Source: Timonella sp031979385 (GTDB lineage: Bacteria; Actinomycetota; Actinomycetes; Actinomycetales; Cellulomonadaceae). From it: a stretch of DNA of 64,000 nt. Under the pieces are notes generated by a model. The model saw nothing but the letters and a program-made list of their open reading frames with translations. It was not told where the DNA came from and ran no database searches. The stretch is taken from contig DALZEF010000013.1 in assembly GCA_031979385.1 (NCBI GenBank), positions 1 to 64,000 of the forward strand, in the 5' to 3' direction. This document shows positions 25,693 to 35,082 of this stretch, piece by piece; positions within the stretch are counted from its first letter, which is position 1; every line of letters starts with the position of its first letter. The position numbers and the translations under genes were made by a program.

Positions 25693-26415
25693 CTACTGCT
25701 GGATACTCTCACCGTCACCGAATTGGAACTGCTGCCATACACCGATCCGAGTCATCCCTGCCGCGAGAGCCACCCCGGCTGACGCATCGTTGCTCACGCC
25801 GGCGCGGTACATCGGTTCGTATCCGCGCTTAACGATCTCACGTGAGATCGCGTGCACCATCTGCACTGCAAGGCCGCGGCGACGGTGGCTTGCATGCGTA
25901 ATGACTCCGATGTCGGCAAGTGTGCTGTCCCGCCACGGGTAAGCGCTCGTGGCGGCGACGAGCTCGTCCCCGTCGAAAACCCCCATGACGCACCAGTGGT
26001 CGAGTTCCACGTAGGCTTCGTCGAGTTCGTCTGGATCCGCGGCGGCCTCGAACCGTGCGAATGCCTCCGCGTCGTCTTGTGTCAGGACCCGCACCGCGTC
26101 CTGTTCCCGCAACCCCACGAGCGCCGCTGGCAAATACACGTGGATACGGTCTGCTTCATCGGTCTCTGCCCCAGCTGCCTTGAGCGCATCCTGCACGTCC
26201 TGGCCTGTGGCGCCCTGTGGGATCGGAGCAATCCGCGCTGCGGCTTGCTCGCCCACAAGGATCTGCACGCGCCCGTCAGGCAGAGTCATGAAGTGCGCTG
26301 TGTGTGCGTTTTGTACATCTGGATTGACGACGATTCGGCAGGATTCGTTGTCAAATGACGGTTGTCCCTGTGCATATGGGGTGAACCAGGCGTCGGTGAC
26401 TGCTTGCGAGAACAT
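25693..26415 (-). CDS. GNAT family N-acetyltransferase
   Basis: The 240-aa protein has a C-terminal GNAT domain (about 140-240) with ADIGVITHASHRRRGLAVQM, where RRRGLA is the acetyl-CoA pyrophosphate-binding Q/RxxGxG/A motif. The N-terminal half is less conserved and may be a second, degenerate domain. ATG 26415 was chosen because AGGA lies 7 bases upstream; the open frame extends to 26514. The acceptor substrate is unknown. It stands alone, divergent from the 99-aa protein gene. Confidence 0.85.
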   Translation of the reverse strand: MFSQAVTDAWFTPYAQGQPSFDNESCRIVVNPDVQNAHTAHFMTLPDGRVQILVGEQAAARIAPIPQGATGQDVQDALKAAGAETDEADRIHVYLPAALVGLREQDAVRVLTQDDAEAFARFEAAADPDELDEAYVELDHWCVMGVFDGDELVAATSAYPWRDSTLADIGVITHASHRRRGLAVQMVHAISREIVKRGYEPMYRAGVSNDASAGVALAAGMTRIGVWQQFQFGDGESIQQ

Positions 26416-26855
26416 AACGTTTCCTAGCGGTGTGATGTGAAAATGCCCGGTAACGAGCAGAACCATCCAAGTATCCGCCGCGCATGGCTTCCCGGTCACG
26501 CTATTTTGTTTCAATGCGGGTGGCCGGAAGGCGAGCCAGAAGTGTGAGGTGAGTACTCGTCGTCAAGGAAACCGGCGACGCCGGTGAACATCCGCCCGGA
26601 ACGTACGAGGCGGGGCGCCCTGGAGAACTGTGGACGCCCCGCAACCATACTCCGAAACTCGCATCTGTTGCGGAGTCGGCGGGCTTAAAGCCTGAGCAAT
26701 TTTAACCATTCGATAAGTAAATGCCGAAATGCGTTGCACGTCAGTGGCAGCGTGAGGACTGGAGCCGTACCTTAACGCCGAATCGCGCGGGGACAAGCGA
26801 AGACGCTGGGCGCGGGTCCACACATTCGGCAATCCGACTCGGTAGACTTTTAGTC
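26416..26855. other. Divergent intergenic region (440 bp) with a GC-rich hairpin
   Basis: No gene is seen. A hairpin GCGGGGCG...CGCCCCGC lies at about 26610-26643. The region must hold divergent promoters for the acetyltransferase and the 99-aa protein. Confidence 0.55.
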
Positions 26856-27155
26856 ATGATTTTCAAAAAGGTTGGCAACGGACGCCCGTACCCCGAGCAT
26901 GATCTGGCAAGCAACCGCGACTGGGCTGCCGTGGCACCACGGCAGGTGCGTCTCGCCGATCTGATCACTACCAAGAGCGAACTCGACCTGACTACGCTGC
27001 TCACCGAGGACTCTACGTTCTACGGTGACCTGTTCGCGCATGTCGTGCAATATCAGGGGCAGCTTTACCTTGAGGATGGTCTCCACAGAGCCGTGCGAGC
27101 GGCACTCCAGCAGCGCCTCGTGCTACATGCACGCGTGTACGTCATCGAGGAGTAG
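26856..27155 (+). CDS. Conserved small protein with DGLHR motif
   Basis: The 99-aa protein belongs to a family I recall as conserved in many actinobacteria next to LytR_C genes (MIFKKVGNGRPYPEHDL, DSTFYGDLFAHVVQYQGQLYLEDGLHR). Some databases label similar proteins VapB-family antitoxins, but no toxin gene is adjacent. The LEDGLHRAVRAAL segment resembles the DGxHR motif of ParB/sulfiredoxin-like folds, which is inference only. A perfect 9-bp-arm palindrome follows the stop, and the LytR_C gene starts 185 bp downstream on the same strand. Confidence 0.75.
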   Translation: MIFKKVGNGRPYPEHDLASNRDWAAVAPRQVRLADLITTKSELDLTTLLTEDSTFYGDLFAHVVQYQGQLYLEDGLHRAVRAALQQRLVLHARVYVIEE

Positions 27156-27158
27156 GCT

Positions 27159-27178
27159 CGTGCACTGTTCAGTGCACG
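27159..27178. terminator. Palindrome CGTGCACTG-TT-CAGTGCACG
   Basis: This perfect inverted repeat with 9-bp arms lies 3 bp after the stop codon of the 99-aa protein gene. It could be a terminator (no U-tract) or an operator for the following LytR_C gene. Confidence 0.5.
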
Positions 27179-27340
27179 GCGTCTCCTGCGTCTGCTCATG
27201 AACCACGGGCGCACAGCCGCCCATCCGCAGTTTTGTGCCGAATATCCGTATGAACTTCACAAGCAGTGATGGCTTCGACCGCGCGAAGTGAAGTACCCTC
27301 ATACATAGGTTCCATGCGAGTTAGGGTAACGAGAAAAATC

Positions 27341-28027
27341 GTGTCACAAGAACAGATCAAAAAGGCGCGCACACTACGGCGCCGCAGGGTGCGCGAACGC
27401 CAGGCTGTTGTTTTCGGACTGCTTGCCGCCCTTCTTGGCGCGGCAGGTCTGTGGGCCGTTGGGGTATACAACGGAGCGATCGCCCTACCTTTCGACAACG
27501 GTTTCACCTATGAGGAACCACTCGTCGACGAAGTGTTCGACACTGCCTGCCTGCCGGCCGGCACCAAGCCCGTGGGTGCCAAGAAGATCACCGTGAATGT
27601 GTTCAACGCATCCTTGAAGCCTGGTATCGCGGCCGGGGTTTCCGGAGAACTGCGCAATCGCAAGATAACGGTCGAGAACACGGCAAACGCCGACATTGAA
27701 CGTGCGACGACGGCTATCGTGTTCGGTCCCGAAGGCATCGAGGAGGCATACACTCTTGCTGCACACTTCGGCGCACCCGCGTTAATCCTCGACGACACCA
27801 AGGAGGACAACGTCATTGATGTGCTCCTCGGCCAGGACTTCAGTTCGCTGCTCGACCCAGCCGATGTCCTGCTTGAAGCCGATGAGGCGATGAACTCCTA
27901 CCCTGGTTGCAAAGAGTTGTGGGAGATGACCGACAAGGTCGAGGCTCCTGTTGACGAGGACGATGACTCCGAGGATGTTCAGGACGATCTCGAAGACGAG
28001 GAAGAGGTCGAGGAAGAAGCTGCCTAG
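27341..28027 (+). CDS. LytR C-terminal domain protein
   Basis: The membrane-anchored protein of about 228 aa has a basic N-terminus (KKARTLRRRRVRERQ), one transmembrane helix (about 23-45) and an extracytoplasmic LytR_C domain (about 80-175, VNVFNASLKPGIAAGVSGEL). The C-terminal tail of about 35 residues is almost entirely Asp/Glu. LytR_C domains accompany cell-wall polymer ligases, but the catalytic LytR-CpsA-Psr domain is absent. The start is uncertain: GTG 27341 (MSQEQ...) was chosen, and ATG 27314 is the alternative; neither has a strong ribosome site. Confidence 0.82.
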   Translation: MSQEQIKKARTLRRRRVRERQAVVFGLLAALLGAAGLWAVGVYNGAIALPFDNGFTYEEPLVDEVFDTACLPAGTKPVGAKKITVNVFNASLKPGIAAGVSGELRNRKITVENTANADIERATTAIVFGPEGIEEAYTLAAHFGAPALILDDTKEDNVIDVLLGQDFSSLLDPADVLLEADEAMNSYPGCKELWEMTDKVEAPVDEDDDSEDVQDDLEDEEEVEEEAA

Positions 28028-28083
28028 CGTTTTTCTGGGCAATCCTGACAACTTCTCGGTGATCGCACCGCAGACAAGGCGCT

Positions 28084-28127
28084 CGAAAGGGGTGGTCAGT
28101 TCCGCTGGAACTGACCACCCCTTTTCG
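28084..28127. terminator. Bidirectional terminator
   Basis: A stem of about 20 bp (AAAGGGGTGGTCAGTTCC with its complement) around GCT separates the convergent LytR_C and uracil permease genes. T-runs flank it on both strands (CCCCTTTTCG on the plus strand). Confidence 0.9.
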
Positions 28128-28134
28128 TTACGTG

Positions 28135-29520
28135 TTACTTGTCCAGTTCAGAACCTGCGGGAGCCGAAGCAGGAGATGCTGGCTCGATGGAGGTGCCACG
28201 AAGCTTGGACACGTATGACATCAGGTGGTAAATGACGAGTGCGGCGGCGCAACCAATCGCGATTCCCTCGAAGGTGATGTCGCCGTTTGAGTAGGTGAAG
28301 TTCGCCATGCCGATGATCATCGGAACCGCTGCCGATGTCAGGTTGATCGGGTTGGAGAAATCCACGCGGTTTTGCATCCAGATGCGCACACCGAGCATAC
28401 CGATCATTCCGTACAGCAGGGTTGCCGCTCCGCCAAGGACTCCCGCTGGGACTGTCGAGATTGCCGCACCAAACTTTGGCGACAGGCTGAGTAGCAGTGC
28501 TGTGATTGCCGCGACCCAATAGGCTGCGGTCGAGTACACGCGGGTTGCCGCCATGACGCCGATATTCTCAGCGTAGGTTGTCGTACCGGAACCACCCGCG
28601 GAACCTGCCAGGGTGGTTGCCAGACCGTCCGCGATGAGTGCGCGACCAGTGACCTTGTCGAGGTTCTCGCCGGTCATCGCGGCAACTGACTTCACGTGTC
28701 CGATGTTCTCTGCCACAAGCACGAACACGACTGGAAGGAAGAGGCCGAGCACGGCCGGTGAGAATGTCGGAGCGGTGAACTCAGGGAACCCGATCCATGC
28801 CGCCTCCCTGATCGCCTCGAAGTCCACCTCCCCGCGGAAGATCGCGAACACGTAGCCGACAAGCACACCAAACAGAATCGAAAGACGCCCGATGATCCCC
28901 TTGAAAAGCACCGTGATCAGAATGATTGCCGCGAGGGTCACGGTCGCGGTCAGCGGCGCTTTGGCGAACCCGCCGGTGATGTTGACGATCACGTGACCGG
29001 CATCGTCAAGGAGGTGGCGCCCCTGCGAGTCTTCTGCGTACGCGGTGGTCCGCCACGCTGCCGGGGCGAGGTTGAAGCCGATCAACGCAACGATCGTTCC
29101 GGTCACAACCGGCGGCATGAGGAGTTCGATCCACCGCACACCAGCGAAGTGCACGATGAAACCAATGATTGCGAGTAGGATACCCGCGCTGAGGATGCCG
29201 AAGATCGCACCTGCATGGCCGTTGCTTGAGGTAGCGGCCAGGATCGGAGCGATGAAGGCAAAGGACGACCCAAGGTAACTGGGGAGGCGGTTGCCGGTGA
29301 TCAGCAAGAACAGCATGGTTCCGATTGCTGAGAAGAACAGGGTGGTGGCTGGCGGGAAGTCCGTCAGCAATGGCACGAGGAAGGTTGCACCGAACATTGC
29401 GACCACGTGTTGCATACCGATACCGATTGTGAGGCCCCAATTGAGCCGCTCGCCCGGCCCAACTACATCCCCTGGGCCAAGAGTGCGCCCGTCACCGAAA
29501 ACTTTCCAACCGAACTTCAC
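28135..29520 (-). CDS. Uracil/xanthine permease (NCS2 family)
   Basis: The 461-aa proton symporter of nucleobases has about 12-14 helices. Family motifs include QHVVAMFGATFLVPLL (about residues 38-53), PSYLGSSFAFIAPI and the substrate-site region VLVAENIGHVKSVAAMTG (about 262-279), with GGSGTTTYAENIGV further on; the last matches the UraA/PyrP type more than xanthine permeases. The GTG at 29520 has AAGGAG 5 bases upstream. It is a single gene with no pyrimidine genes nearby. Confidence 0.92.
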   Translation of the reverse strand: MKFGWKVFGDGRTLGPGDVVGPGERLNWGLTIGIGMQHVVAMFGATFLVPLLTDFPPATTLFFSAIGTMLFLLITGNRLPSYLGSSFAFIAPILAATSSNGHAGAIFGILSAGILLAIIGFIVHFAGVRWIELLMPPVVTGTIVALIGFNLAPAAWRTTAYAEDSQGRHLLDDAGHVIVNITGGFAKAPLTATVTLAAIILITVLFKGIIGRLSILFGVLVGYVFAIFRGEVDFEAIREAAWIGFPEFTAPTFSPAVLGLFLPVVFVLVAENIGHVKSVAAMTGENLDKVTGRALIADGLATTLAGSAGGSGTTTYAENIGVMAATRVYSTAAYWVAAITALLLSLSPKFGAAISTVPAGVLGGAATLLYGMIGMLGVRIWMQNRVDFSNPINLTSAAVPMIIGMANFTYSNGDITFEGIAIGCAAALVIYHLMSYVSKLRGTSIEPASPASAPAGSELDK

Positions 29521-29696
29521 GTTCTCTCCTTCGACATCGTGTCGGATACCCCTGCTGCGTCTGGGCAGCATAACGGGCAGGGTCGCAGAGGCCCTAGGAG
29601 AATCTACTCGCTTTGTTAATAATCCTTCACCAGCCCCTCACAAGAAATCTCGCATAGCGAGACAATCGGAGAGGTTAGGCGTTTGATCGTGTGCAG

Positions 29697-31691
29697 TTAC
29701 ACTAAATGTTCAGCGATCCACGCGAGCACGTATGTCAGTGAGTTTCCGTCATCGATCCTCTCGGCAGGAATGTCCTGCGCGAGGTGCCATGCCTGCTCGG
29801 CAGCGTCCGTCCCCGCGAGCGCACGATACATCAGCAAGTAGTCCCCGAAGACTTGATCGTAGTCTCCAAAGAATCCGACGATCTCCTCGAGGTTCTGCAT
29901 GATTCGATCTGAGTCGCCGCCAAGGTAGTCGGCAACCGGGGCCATCGGCAGTACCGCCATCCCAAGCATCGCTGACTGCTCCCCGCTGAACCAGGTGGCG
30001 TAATCGTGTTTGGCGCCCCACACGAGCGGAATCACCGAGTGGCGATATGACGTGCGCACGGGATCAGACTGGTCAAAGTTGGTCCAGTAGGTGCGGGCGG
30101 AGCACGCCTCGAGGGACAGCAACCACACGGACAGTTCGTACAGCCATGTCCTGCCCGTCAACTTGCCCCATGCGCCAAGGGCATTCCAGGCATTGACTGC
30201 CTCAGAGCTGGACTCCTGGTTGTTTCCCTCATCGAAAGGTGCCGTCCCCGACGCCCACGAATGCCCCTTATACACGTCGAACACCCTGAGCATCGGAAAC
30301 TCGGTATCCGGAACCGGTGTCGCGATGTCGAACGCCAGGGCGTCGACGGATTCACGGACCTGCTCAAGCAACTGCGGGTTACGCTCACAGAGCACCGCAG
30401 CCACATGCAGGAAGTATCCCCAGTGGAAGTGGTGGTCGTTGAAGAGATCAGTACCGAATGAGGCCTCGCGCCCCACGACGCCCGACCACACGTCATCGTA
30501 GAAGAAGGTACGCGGGGCATGTGAGTCAGCAGCGGCCTGGAACCATTCAAGGAACCGTTCTTCCAGACCTTGTCCAAATGCCTCAGCGCCAGGAACAGAC
30601 AACTGAGTGGCAAGGTCAAGTAGGTTGGCGTCCCGGAACAAAGCCTTGCCGCCAAAGTAGGTATCCTCGGGAGCACGCGGTGCCTCACCCATGTCCTGTA
30701 CAGCAGCCGCGACGAGCGTGGCCCGTCTATCCCCAGCCACGCGTGTAAGGTCGAGGTGCACCCGCGGCTCCACCCGAGATGTGCGCCAGGTGAGCACCTT
30801 CGCCGACACGAGCGGTGCCGTACCCGACACGGTCGCATAGGTTCCCAAGGTGTCCAACGGCTCCCGCACCTCATGGTGCGGTAGCCGCACCACCGCGACC
30901 GGGCCGTTCTCCCGCGCAACATAGCGAATAGAAGTGACCACCTCGTCGGAAAGCACCTGAGCGGTGACCTCGGTGCGCAGCACCGGGAACGTGGCGTGAC
31001 GCGCGATCCGCAACACCTCCCGCTCAACCTGCGCCGGACTCTCACCCGTGAACTGGGGGAACGCAATCAATGAAACGTACTGTCCGGCCTGCAACCGGAT
31101 CGAGCGGGCCGAGAACGCACCCGTCGTCACGAGACCATAGTGGCTGCCCTCGACGTGAGCGGTCGCGCACGACTCGTACTCCATCGAGAAGGCCTCCGAA
31201 AGCGTCACATCGTGCGCTATCTCAGCGGTATACGAAACGTACGGAACACCTTCCGCGAGCACCGCTCGCCCCAGCACACGACCGATCTCATTCTGAAACT
31301 CGATGGTCACGCTCGCCAGATCGTGCGCAGCAATGCGATACCCGTACGCGCCCACATTGACGTCGATGTCCGCCGAGGCGGGCCCAGAGATCGTGTGCCG
31401 TGAGCTCGTGACATGCGGCAACCCGAAAACAAAGCCCTGATCAGTCTGGATATACGAATACGGAGTTGGGAACACCGGGGACGGCGAGCCAAAGGCCAGC
31501 CCCGAGAACCACCGGTTGGTCGGCGGTTGAATCATCGATGAGGCGTGCAGCCACGGCAGCTCCTGAATCGTGTCCACGGGCAACGCGGCGATTGCCTGCT
31601 CGATCATTTCGGATACCCCCAGCGCCTCGAGGTCGTGACCGACCAGAGCGAACTGGGCTGCGTGAGCGTCCATAGTGATGACTACATCCAC
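29697..31691 (-). CDS. Glycoside hydrolase family 81 (endo-1,3-beta-glucanase)
   Basis: The 664-aa protein matches GH81, which hydrolyses beta-1,3-glucan by inversion. Visible features are PTNRWFSGLAFG in the N-terminal beta-sandwich, FYDDVWSGVVG, the acid-region DLFNDHHFHWGYFLHVAA and the catalytic-glutamate segment EGNNQESSSEAVNAWNA near residue 510. No signal peptide is visible at the N-terminus (MDVVITMDAHAAQFAL), which is unusual for a polysaccharide-degrading enzyme. It may be cytoplasmic and act on imported oligosaccharides, or be exported in another way. Confidence 0.88.
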   Translation of the reverse strand: MDVVITMDAHAAQFALVGHDLEALGVSEMIEQAIAALPVDTIQELPWLHASSMIQPPTNRWFSGLAFGSPSPVFPTPYSYIQTDQGFVFGLPHVTSSRHTISGPASADIDVNVGAYGYRIAAHDLASVTIEFQNEIGRVLGRAVLAEGVPYVSYTAEIAHDVTLSEAFSMEYESCATAHVEGSHYGLVTTGAFSARSIRLQAGQYVSLIAFPQFTGESPAQVEREVLRIARHATFPVLRTEVTAQVLSDEVVTSIRYVARENGPVAVVRLPHHEVREPLDTLGTYATVSGTAPLVSAKVLTWRTSRVEPRVHLDLTRVAGDRRATLVAAAVQDMGEAPRAPEDTYFGGKALFRDANLLDLATQLSVPGAEAFGQGLEERFLEWFQAAADSHAPRTFFYDDVWSGVVGREASFGTDLFNDHHFHWGYFLHVAAVLCERNPQLLEQVRESVDALAFDIATPVPDTEFPMLRVFDVYKGHSWASGTAPFDEGNNQESSSEAVNAWNALGAWGKLTGRTWLYELSVWLLSLEACSARTYWTNFDQSDPVRTSYRHSVIPLVWGAKHDYATWFSGEQSAMLGMAVLPMAPVADYLGGDSDRIMQNLEEIVGFFGDYDQVFGDYLLMYRALAGTDAAEQAWHLAQDIPAERIDDGNSLTYVLAWIAEHLV

Positions 31692-31806
31692 CGTTTACTA
31701 GAGCAAATACCCCCACCTCGGGGTTCGATACCACCTTACCCGATCGAATTATGGGACCCTCTTGGGACTTAACCTGACACCGCAGCGTGAAGCGCCATCG
31801 GACACG

Positions 31807-32724
31807 TCAAAACTGGGAGGTCACCTCACGTGCGATCAAGTCAAGGTGGTCCAGATCGGACAGGTCAAGAATCTGCAGGTAGATCCGTTCCGCACCCGCG
31901 TCACGCGCCCGATCGATCGCATGAACGGCCTCCGAAACCGTGCCAGCGATACCGTGCTTACGCAGCTCCTCCGGGTTACGCCCAATCGCGGCTGCCCGAC
32001 GAGTGAACTCAGCCTCATCCTTACCCACACAGGCCACAAACGCGCTCGAGTACACGAGTTCGTTCGGATCGCGTTCAATCGCCTCGCAGGCTGCGCGGAC
32101 ACGTGCGAATGTTGGAGCAAGCCGGTCGAACTCAACAAACGGTGTGTTGAATTCGGTTGCAAAGCGTGCCGCAAGAGATGGGGTCCGCGATGGTCCGGTT
32201 CCGCCGATGATGACCGGAACCTTGGGGCTCACTGGTTTTGGCAGTGCCGGAGAATCCGTGAGTTGATAGTGCTTGCCCGCATAGTTGAACGTCTCACCAA
32301 CGGGGGTCTGCCACAACCCGGTGATGACATCGAGTTGTTCCTCAAGACGTGAGAACTTGTCCTTCGGGAATGGGATGCCATAGGCGCTGTGCTCCGCCTC
32401 AAACCAGCCAGCACCGAGCCCCAGTTCCACGCGTCCGCCACTCATCTGATCGACCTGAGCCACTTGAATCGCAAGTACTCCGGGCAACCGGAAAGTCGCG
32501 GAGGTCACGAGTGTCCCGAGCTTGATTCGTTCGGTCTCGCGGGCGAGTCCAGCAAGCGTCAGCCACGCGTCGGTTGGCCCTGGCAACCCGCCGCCACCCA
32601 TCGACAGGTAGTGATCGGAACGGAAGAAGGCGTCGAATCCCAACTGTTCAGTCGCGTGCGCGACTGCGAGCAGATCCGTGTAGGTTGCCCCCTGCTGTGG
32701 TTCGGTGAAGATCCGGAAGTCCAT
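31807..32724 (-). CDS. LLM class F420-dependent oxidoreductase
   Basis: The 305-aa TIM-barrel protein of the luciferase-like family probably uses coenzyme F420. Motifs are DAFFRSDHYLSMGG near the cofactor site, KLGTLVTSATFRLPGVLA, GRVELGLGAGWFEAEH and PVIIGGTGPSRT. ATG 32724 (MDFRIF) was chosen over an upstream TTG. It lies 16 bp past the end of the next gene upstream, so the two may be cotranscribed. Substrate unknown. Confidence 0.88.
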   Translation of the reverse strand: MDFRIFTEPQQGATYTDLLAVAHATEQLGFDAFFRSDHYLSMGGGGLPGPTDAWLTLAGLARETERIKLGTLVTSATFRLPGVLAIQVAQVDQMSGGRVELGLGAGWFEAEHSAYGIPFPKDKFSRLEEQLDVITGLWQTPVGETFNYAGKHYQLTDSPALPKPVSPKVPVIIGGTGPSRTPSLAARFATEFNTPFVEFDRLAPTFARVRAACEAIERDPNELVYSSAFVACVGKDEAEFTRRAAAIGRNPEELRKHGIAGTVSEAVHAIDRARDAGAERIYLQILDLSDLDHLDLIAREVTSQF

Positions 32725-32740
32725 TGTGAGCTGATCCAAT

Positions 32741-34006
32741 CTATTGGCCCCGCCATTTGGCAGGGGTGAAGAAATCTGCGATGGTTACGGCGGTCAAGGC
32801 GCCAAGCACGACCGCGGTCCTTTTGCGCCCGGTTTTATGCGCATAGTGCGTCAGCCCGGCAAGAGCTGCAGCTTCCAGCGTGTTGAGCGCATAGTAGGCC
32901 GGTGGCCGCCTGAGCCACAGGCGCATGATTCTCGACGATATGTCAGGTTCATCCGGCAGGGTCATCGCGGCGGCCCACACCGCTTTGGAGAAGGGCTGCG
33001 CAACAACATACTGCGCGCCCTCGAGATGATGCGGTTCACGCCAGCCCTCCGCGAGCTCAGCCGCGGCCTCGGGCAACCCAAGTATCCGCGTGACCGCCGT
33101 GAGCGGGTCGTCCATGTTGTCGGCGCTGAGCACGAGGTGTAGGCGATCCCGTTCTAACGTGCCAAGCTCAAACAACCCGGCGAGGGCATCCGCATCGATC
33201 CGAGGCCTCGCAAAGAAGTCAAAGACGAACTGGGCAGGGTCAACCTCACCAAGTTGCAGATAGTGCATCAGGTCCTGCGCGACACGAGTACGCGGGTCGA
33301 CGTCAGTCCACTGCGGCCCCCACTCATGCACTCCGATCTCGTCACGGTGCGCAACGGTGAGACGCCGCCACGCCCCATTGCGTTCGAGATGGATACACGG
33401 TTGATCTGAGTTCCATCCGATCAGGTTTTCCAGCGCACCACCTGGCTGGTCTATGCCGACCACGCCCCACTGCTCCCCGGCACGGAACCAGAGGTCGTGC
33501 CGTGCTGCATGGGCAAGGAGCGGACCATCCGTTGAGCGGAAGCGACCGACAACCGCTTCAGCGCGCGTGTTGATGTCGACGGTGATTCCATCGAGATGCG
33601 AGTGGGTCGACGGCACGCTGGGGTGGTCTGCGACGTGGCATGCCGCATTGAGTTCCTGTGCCAGACCGGAGGCAAGATCCTCGAAACTGATGGTCGGTAT
33701 CTCGCCGCGAGTCGTGTTCTCCTCCGGTGCCCAGCGTGGCGCGTACCCCTCATAGAGGCCCACCGTGCGAGCGATCATCCACCCAGGGGCACCGATGTGT
33801 GCTCCGTCAATCACCTGGGCGGGAACCGCACGGTCCAGGAGAGCCTGGCTCAACTGTTCGAGTGTCACTGGATCGAGGTAGGCAACGTGGTCCGCATCTG
33901 AGCCAGATGATTTGATGTCTTGGGGGTCACGTGGGTCACGTGGCGCAATGGCAATGTACATTGCGTAGGCTGCGTACGTCTGCGTTGCCTGCTCAAGTTC
34001 GTGCAT
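32741..34006 (-). CDS. Unknown protein with C-terminal hydrophobic segment
   Basis: I do not recognise this 421-aa protein. It begins MHELEQATQTYAAYAM, is acidic and Trp-rich in the middle (WGPQWTDVDPRTRVAQDLMHYL), and ends with an Ala-rich hydrophobic helix or pair (LEAAALAGLTHYAHKT, AVVLGALTAVTIADFF). ATG 34006 has GAGA upstream. Its stop is 16 bp before the LLM oxidoreductase start, which suggests cotranscription. No enzyme motif was identified. Confidence 0.7.
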   Translation of the reverse strand: MHELEQATQTYAAYAMYIAIAPRDPRDPQDIKSSGSDADHVAYLDPVTLEQLSQALLDRAVPAQVIDGAHIGAPGWMIARTVGLYEGYAPRWAPEENTTRGEIPTISFEDLASGLAQELNAACHVADHPSVPSTHSHLDGITVDINTRAEAVVGRFRSTDGPLLAHAARHDLWFRAGEQWGVVGIDQPGGALENLIGWNSDQPCIHLERNGAWRRLTVAHRDEIGVHEWGPQWTDVDPRTRVAQDLMHYLQLGEVDPAQFVFDFFARPRIDADALAGLFELGTLERDRLHLVLSADNMDDPLTAVTRILGLPEAAAELAEGWREPHHLEGAQYVVAQPFSKAVWAAAMTLPDEPDISSRIMRLWLRRPPAYYALNTLEAAALAGLTHYAHKTGRKRTAVVLGALTAVTIADFFTPAKWRGQ

Positions 34007-34100
34007 ATCTGAAGTCTCTCATCTGGCGAGAGCGATAGCATCGGTTTTTCGCTAACCGGCAAACAGTTGTGAGAGCTTAGGTGTGCTGAGCGTGCCGGTC

Positions 34101-34955
34101 CTACTGGTCGCAGGCGGGAGCAGAGGACACCTGGAGGACCACCTCTGGCTCGTGTGCGTGAGATATCTGCTGGGCTGCCTGCTTCTGCTCTTCCGTGTGC
34201 AAACGGCTCGGGTAGATCACGAACCGGTCGGGCATGGATACCATCTGGGCTGTGATGATGTCCTTCATGGCCTCAATTGGGGCATCGAAACTGGAAACCT
34301 GCACAACCGGGACACCGGCCGCCTCAAGCATCTGCTGCTCATCAAGTACTTGGCAGGCAGGAACGATCATGCCCAGTTCCTGTGCTGCCTCCGCTCGGTC
34401 CGGCCAGATCCGCTGAATCGCCAGTTCTGCATGGGCTTGTGCCAGAGCGTAGGCCAGGTCTTCCGGGCTGGCGTCGCGGGCCCAGTCGGAATCCACGAGG
34501 ATCTCGTTGGCCTTACTTGAGTTGGGGCTAAGGCAGGTGGCTGCGCCTTCGCACTCATTTGCAGAGGCATAGTGCAGCGAGAGTCCTTCGAAGCCCTCTT
34601 CGAAACGCAGGTACGTGTCGCGTACTTCCTGCAGCCTTATCTCCGCCAGGCGCTGTGCAGTGCGGGCTGATTCCTTGGCGAAACTCGCGGCCCCGCTGTT
34701 CTCCTCCTGCGCAACGTCCTCTTCCTCAAGTTCACGAGTCGTGATCGCAAGTTCCGAGACGTCGTCTGCTTCGGCTAGACCGTCCGTCGATTCTGCTGCG
34801 GCTTCGAGCACCTGCTCAGCAACTGTCGCTGGCTCTGGGGACGCGGAAAAAACACCGAGGCCGACGGCGGCAAACAGCCCGACCGTGGTAACGGCAACGA
34901 TCGCGAACAGGCGAACCCTATTCGACGCTTCTTCCCTAGACGACATACTGCTCAT
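34101..34955 (-). CDS. Unknown membrane-anchored protein
   Basis: The 284-aa protein has one N-terminal transmembrane segment (about 15-38, LFAIVAVTTVGLFAAVGLGV) with no lipobox, then an acidic Glu/Ala-rich linker and a folded extracytoplasmic part with four cysteines (ANECEGAATCL, VPACQVL, SAPACDQ). The residues LVDSDWARDASPEDLAYALAQAHAELAIQR look like a conserved helical core. A similar acidic Ser/Ala linker occurs in the adjacent M15 peptidase, suggesting related extracytoplasmic roles. Family not recognised. Confidence 0.7.
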   Translation of the reverse strand: MSSMSSREEASNRVRLFAIVAVTTVGLFAAVGLGVFSASPEPATVAEQVLEAAAESTDGLAEADDVSELAITTRELEEEDVAQEENSGAASFAKESARTAQRLAEIRLQEVRDTYLRFEEGFEGLSLHYASANECEGAATCLSPNSSKANEILVDSDWARDASPEDLAYALAQAHAELAIQRIWPDRAEAAQELGMIVPACQVLDEQQMLEAAGVPVVQVSSFDAPIEAMKDIITAQMVSMPDRFVIYPSRLHTEEQKQAAQQISHAHEPEVVLQVSSAPACDQ

Positions 34956-35082
34956 GCCGCCTGCCCCTTCCTCGTCGCCCGGTACCTGGACACCGGTATC
35001 ACGACGGTTGTTGCTCTCGTTAAATCGTGTGCATCCTATTCGGTTGAAATGAATTGCGGATGAACCCGTACCTTACCTATCG

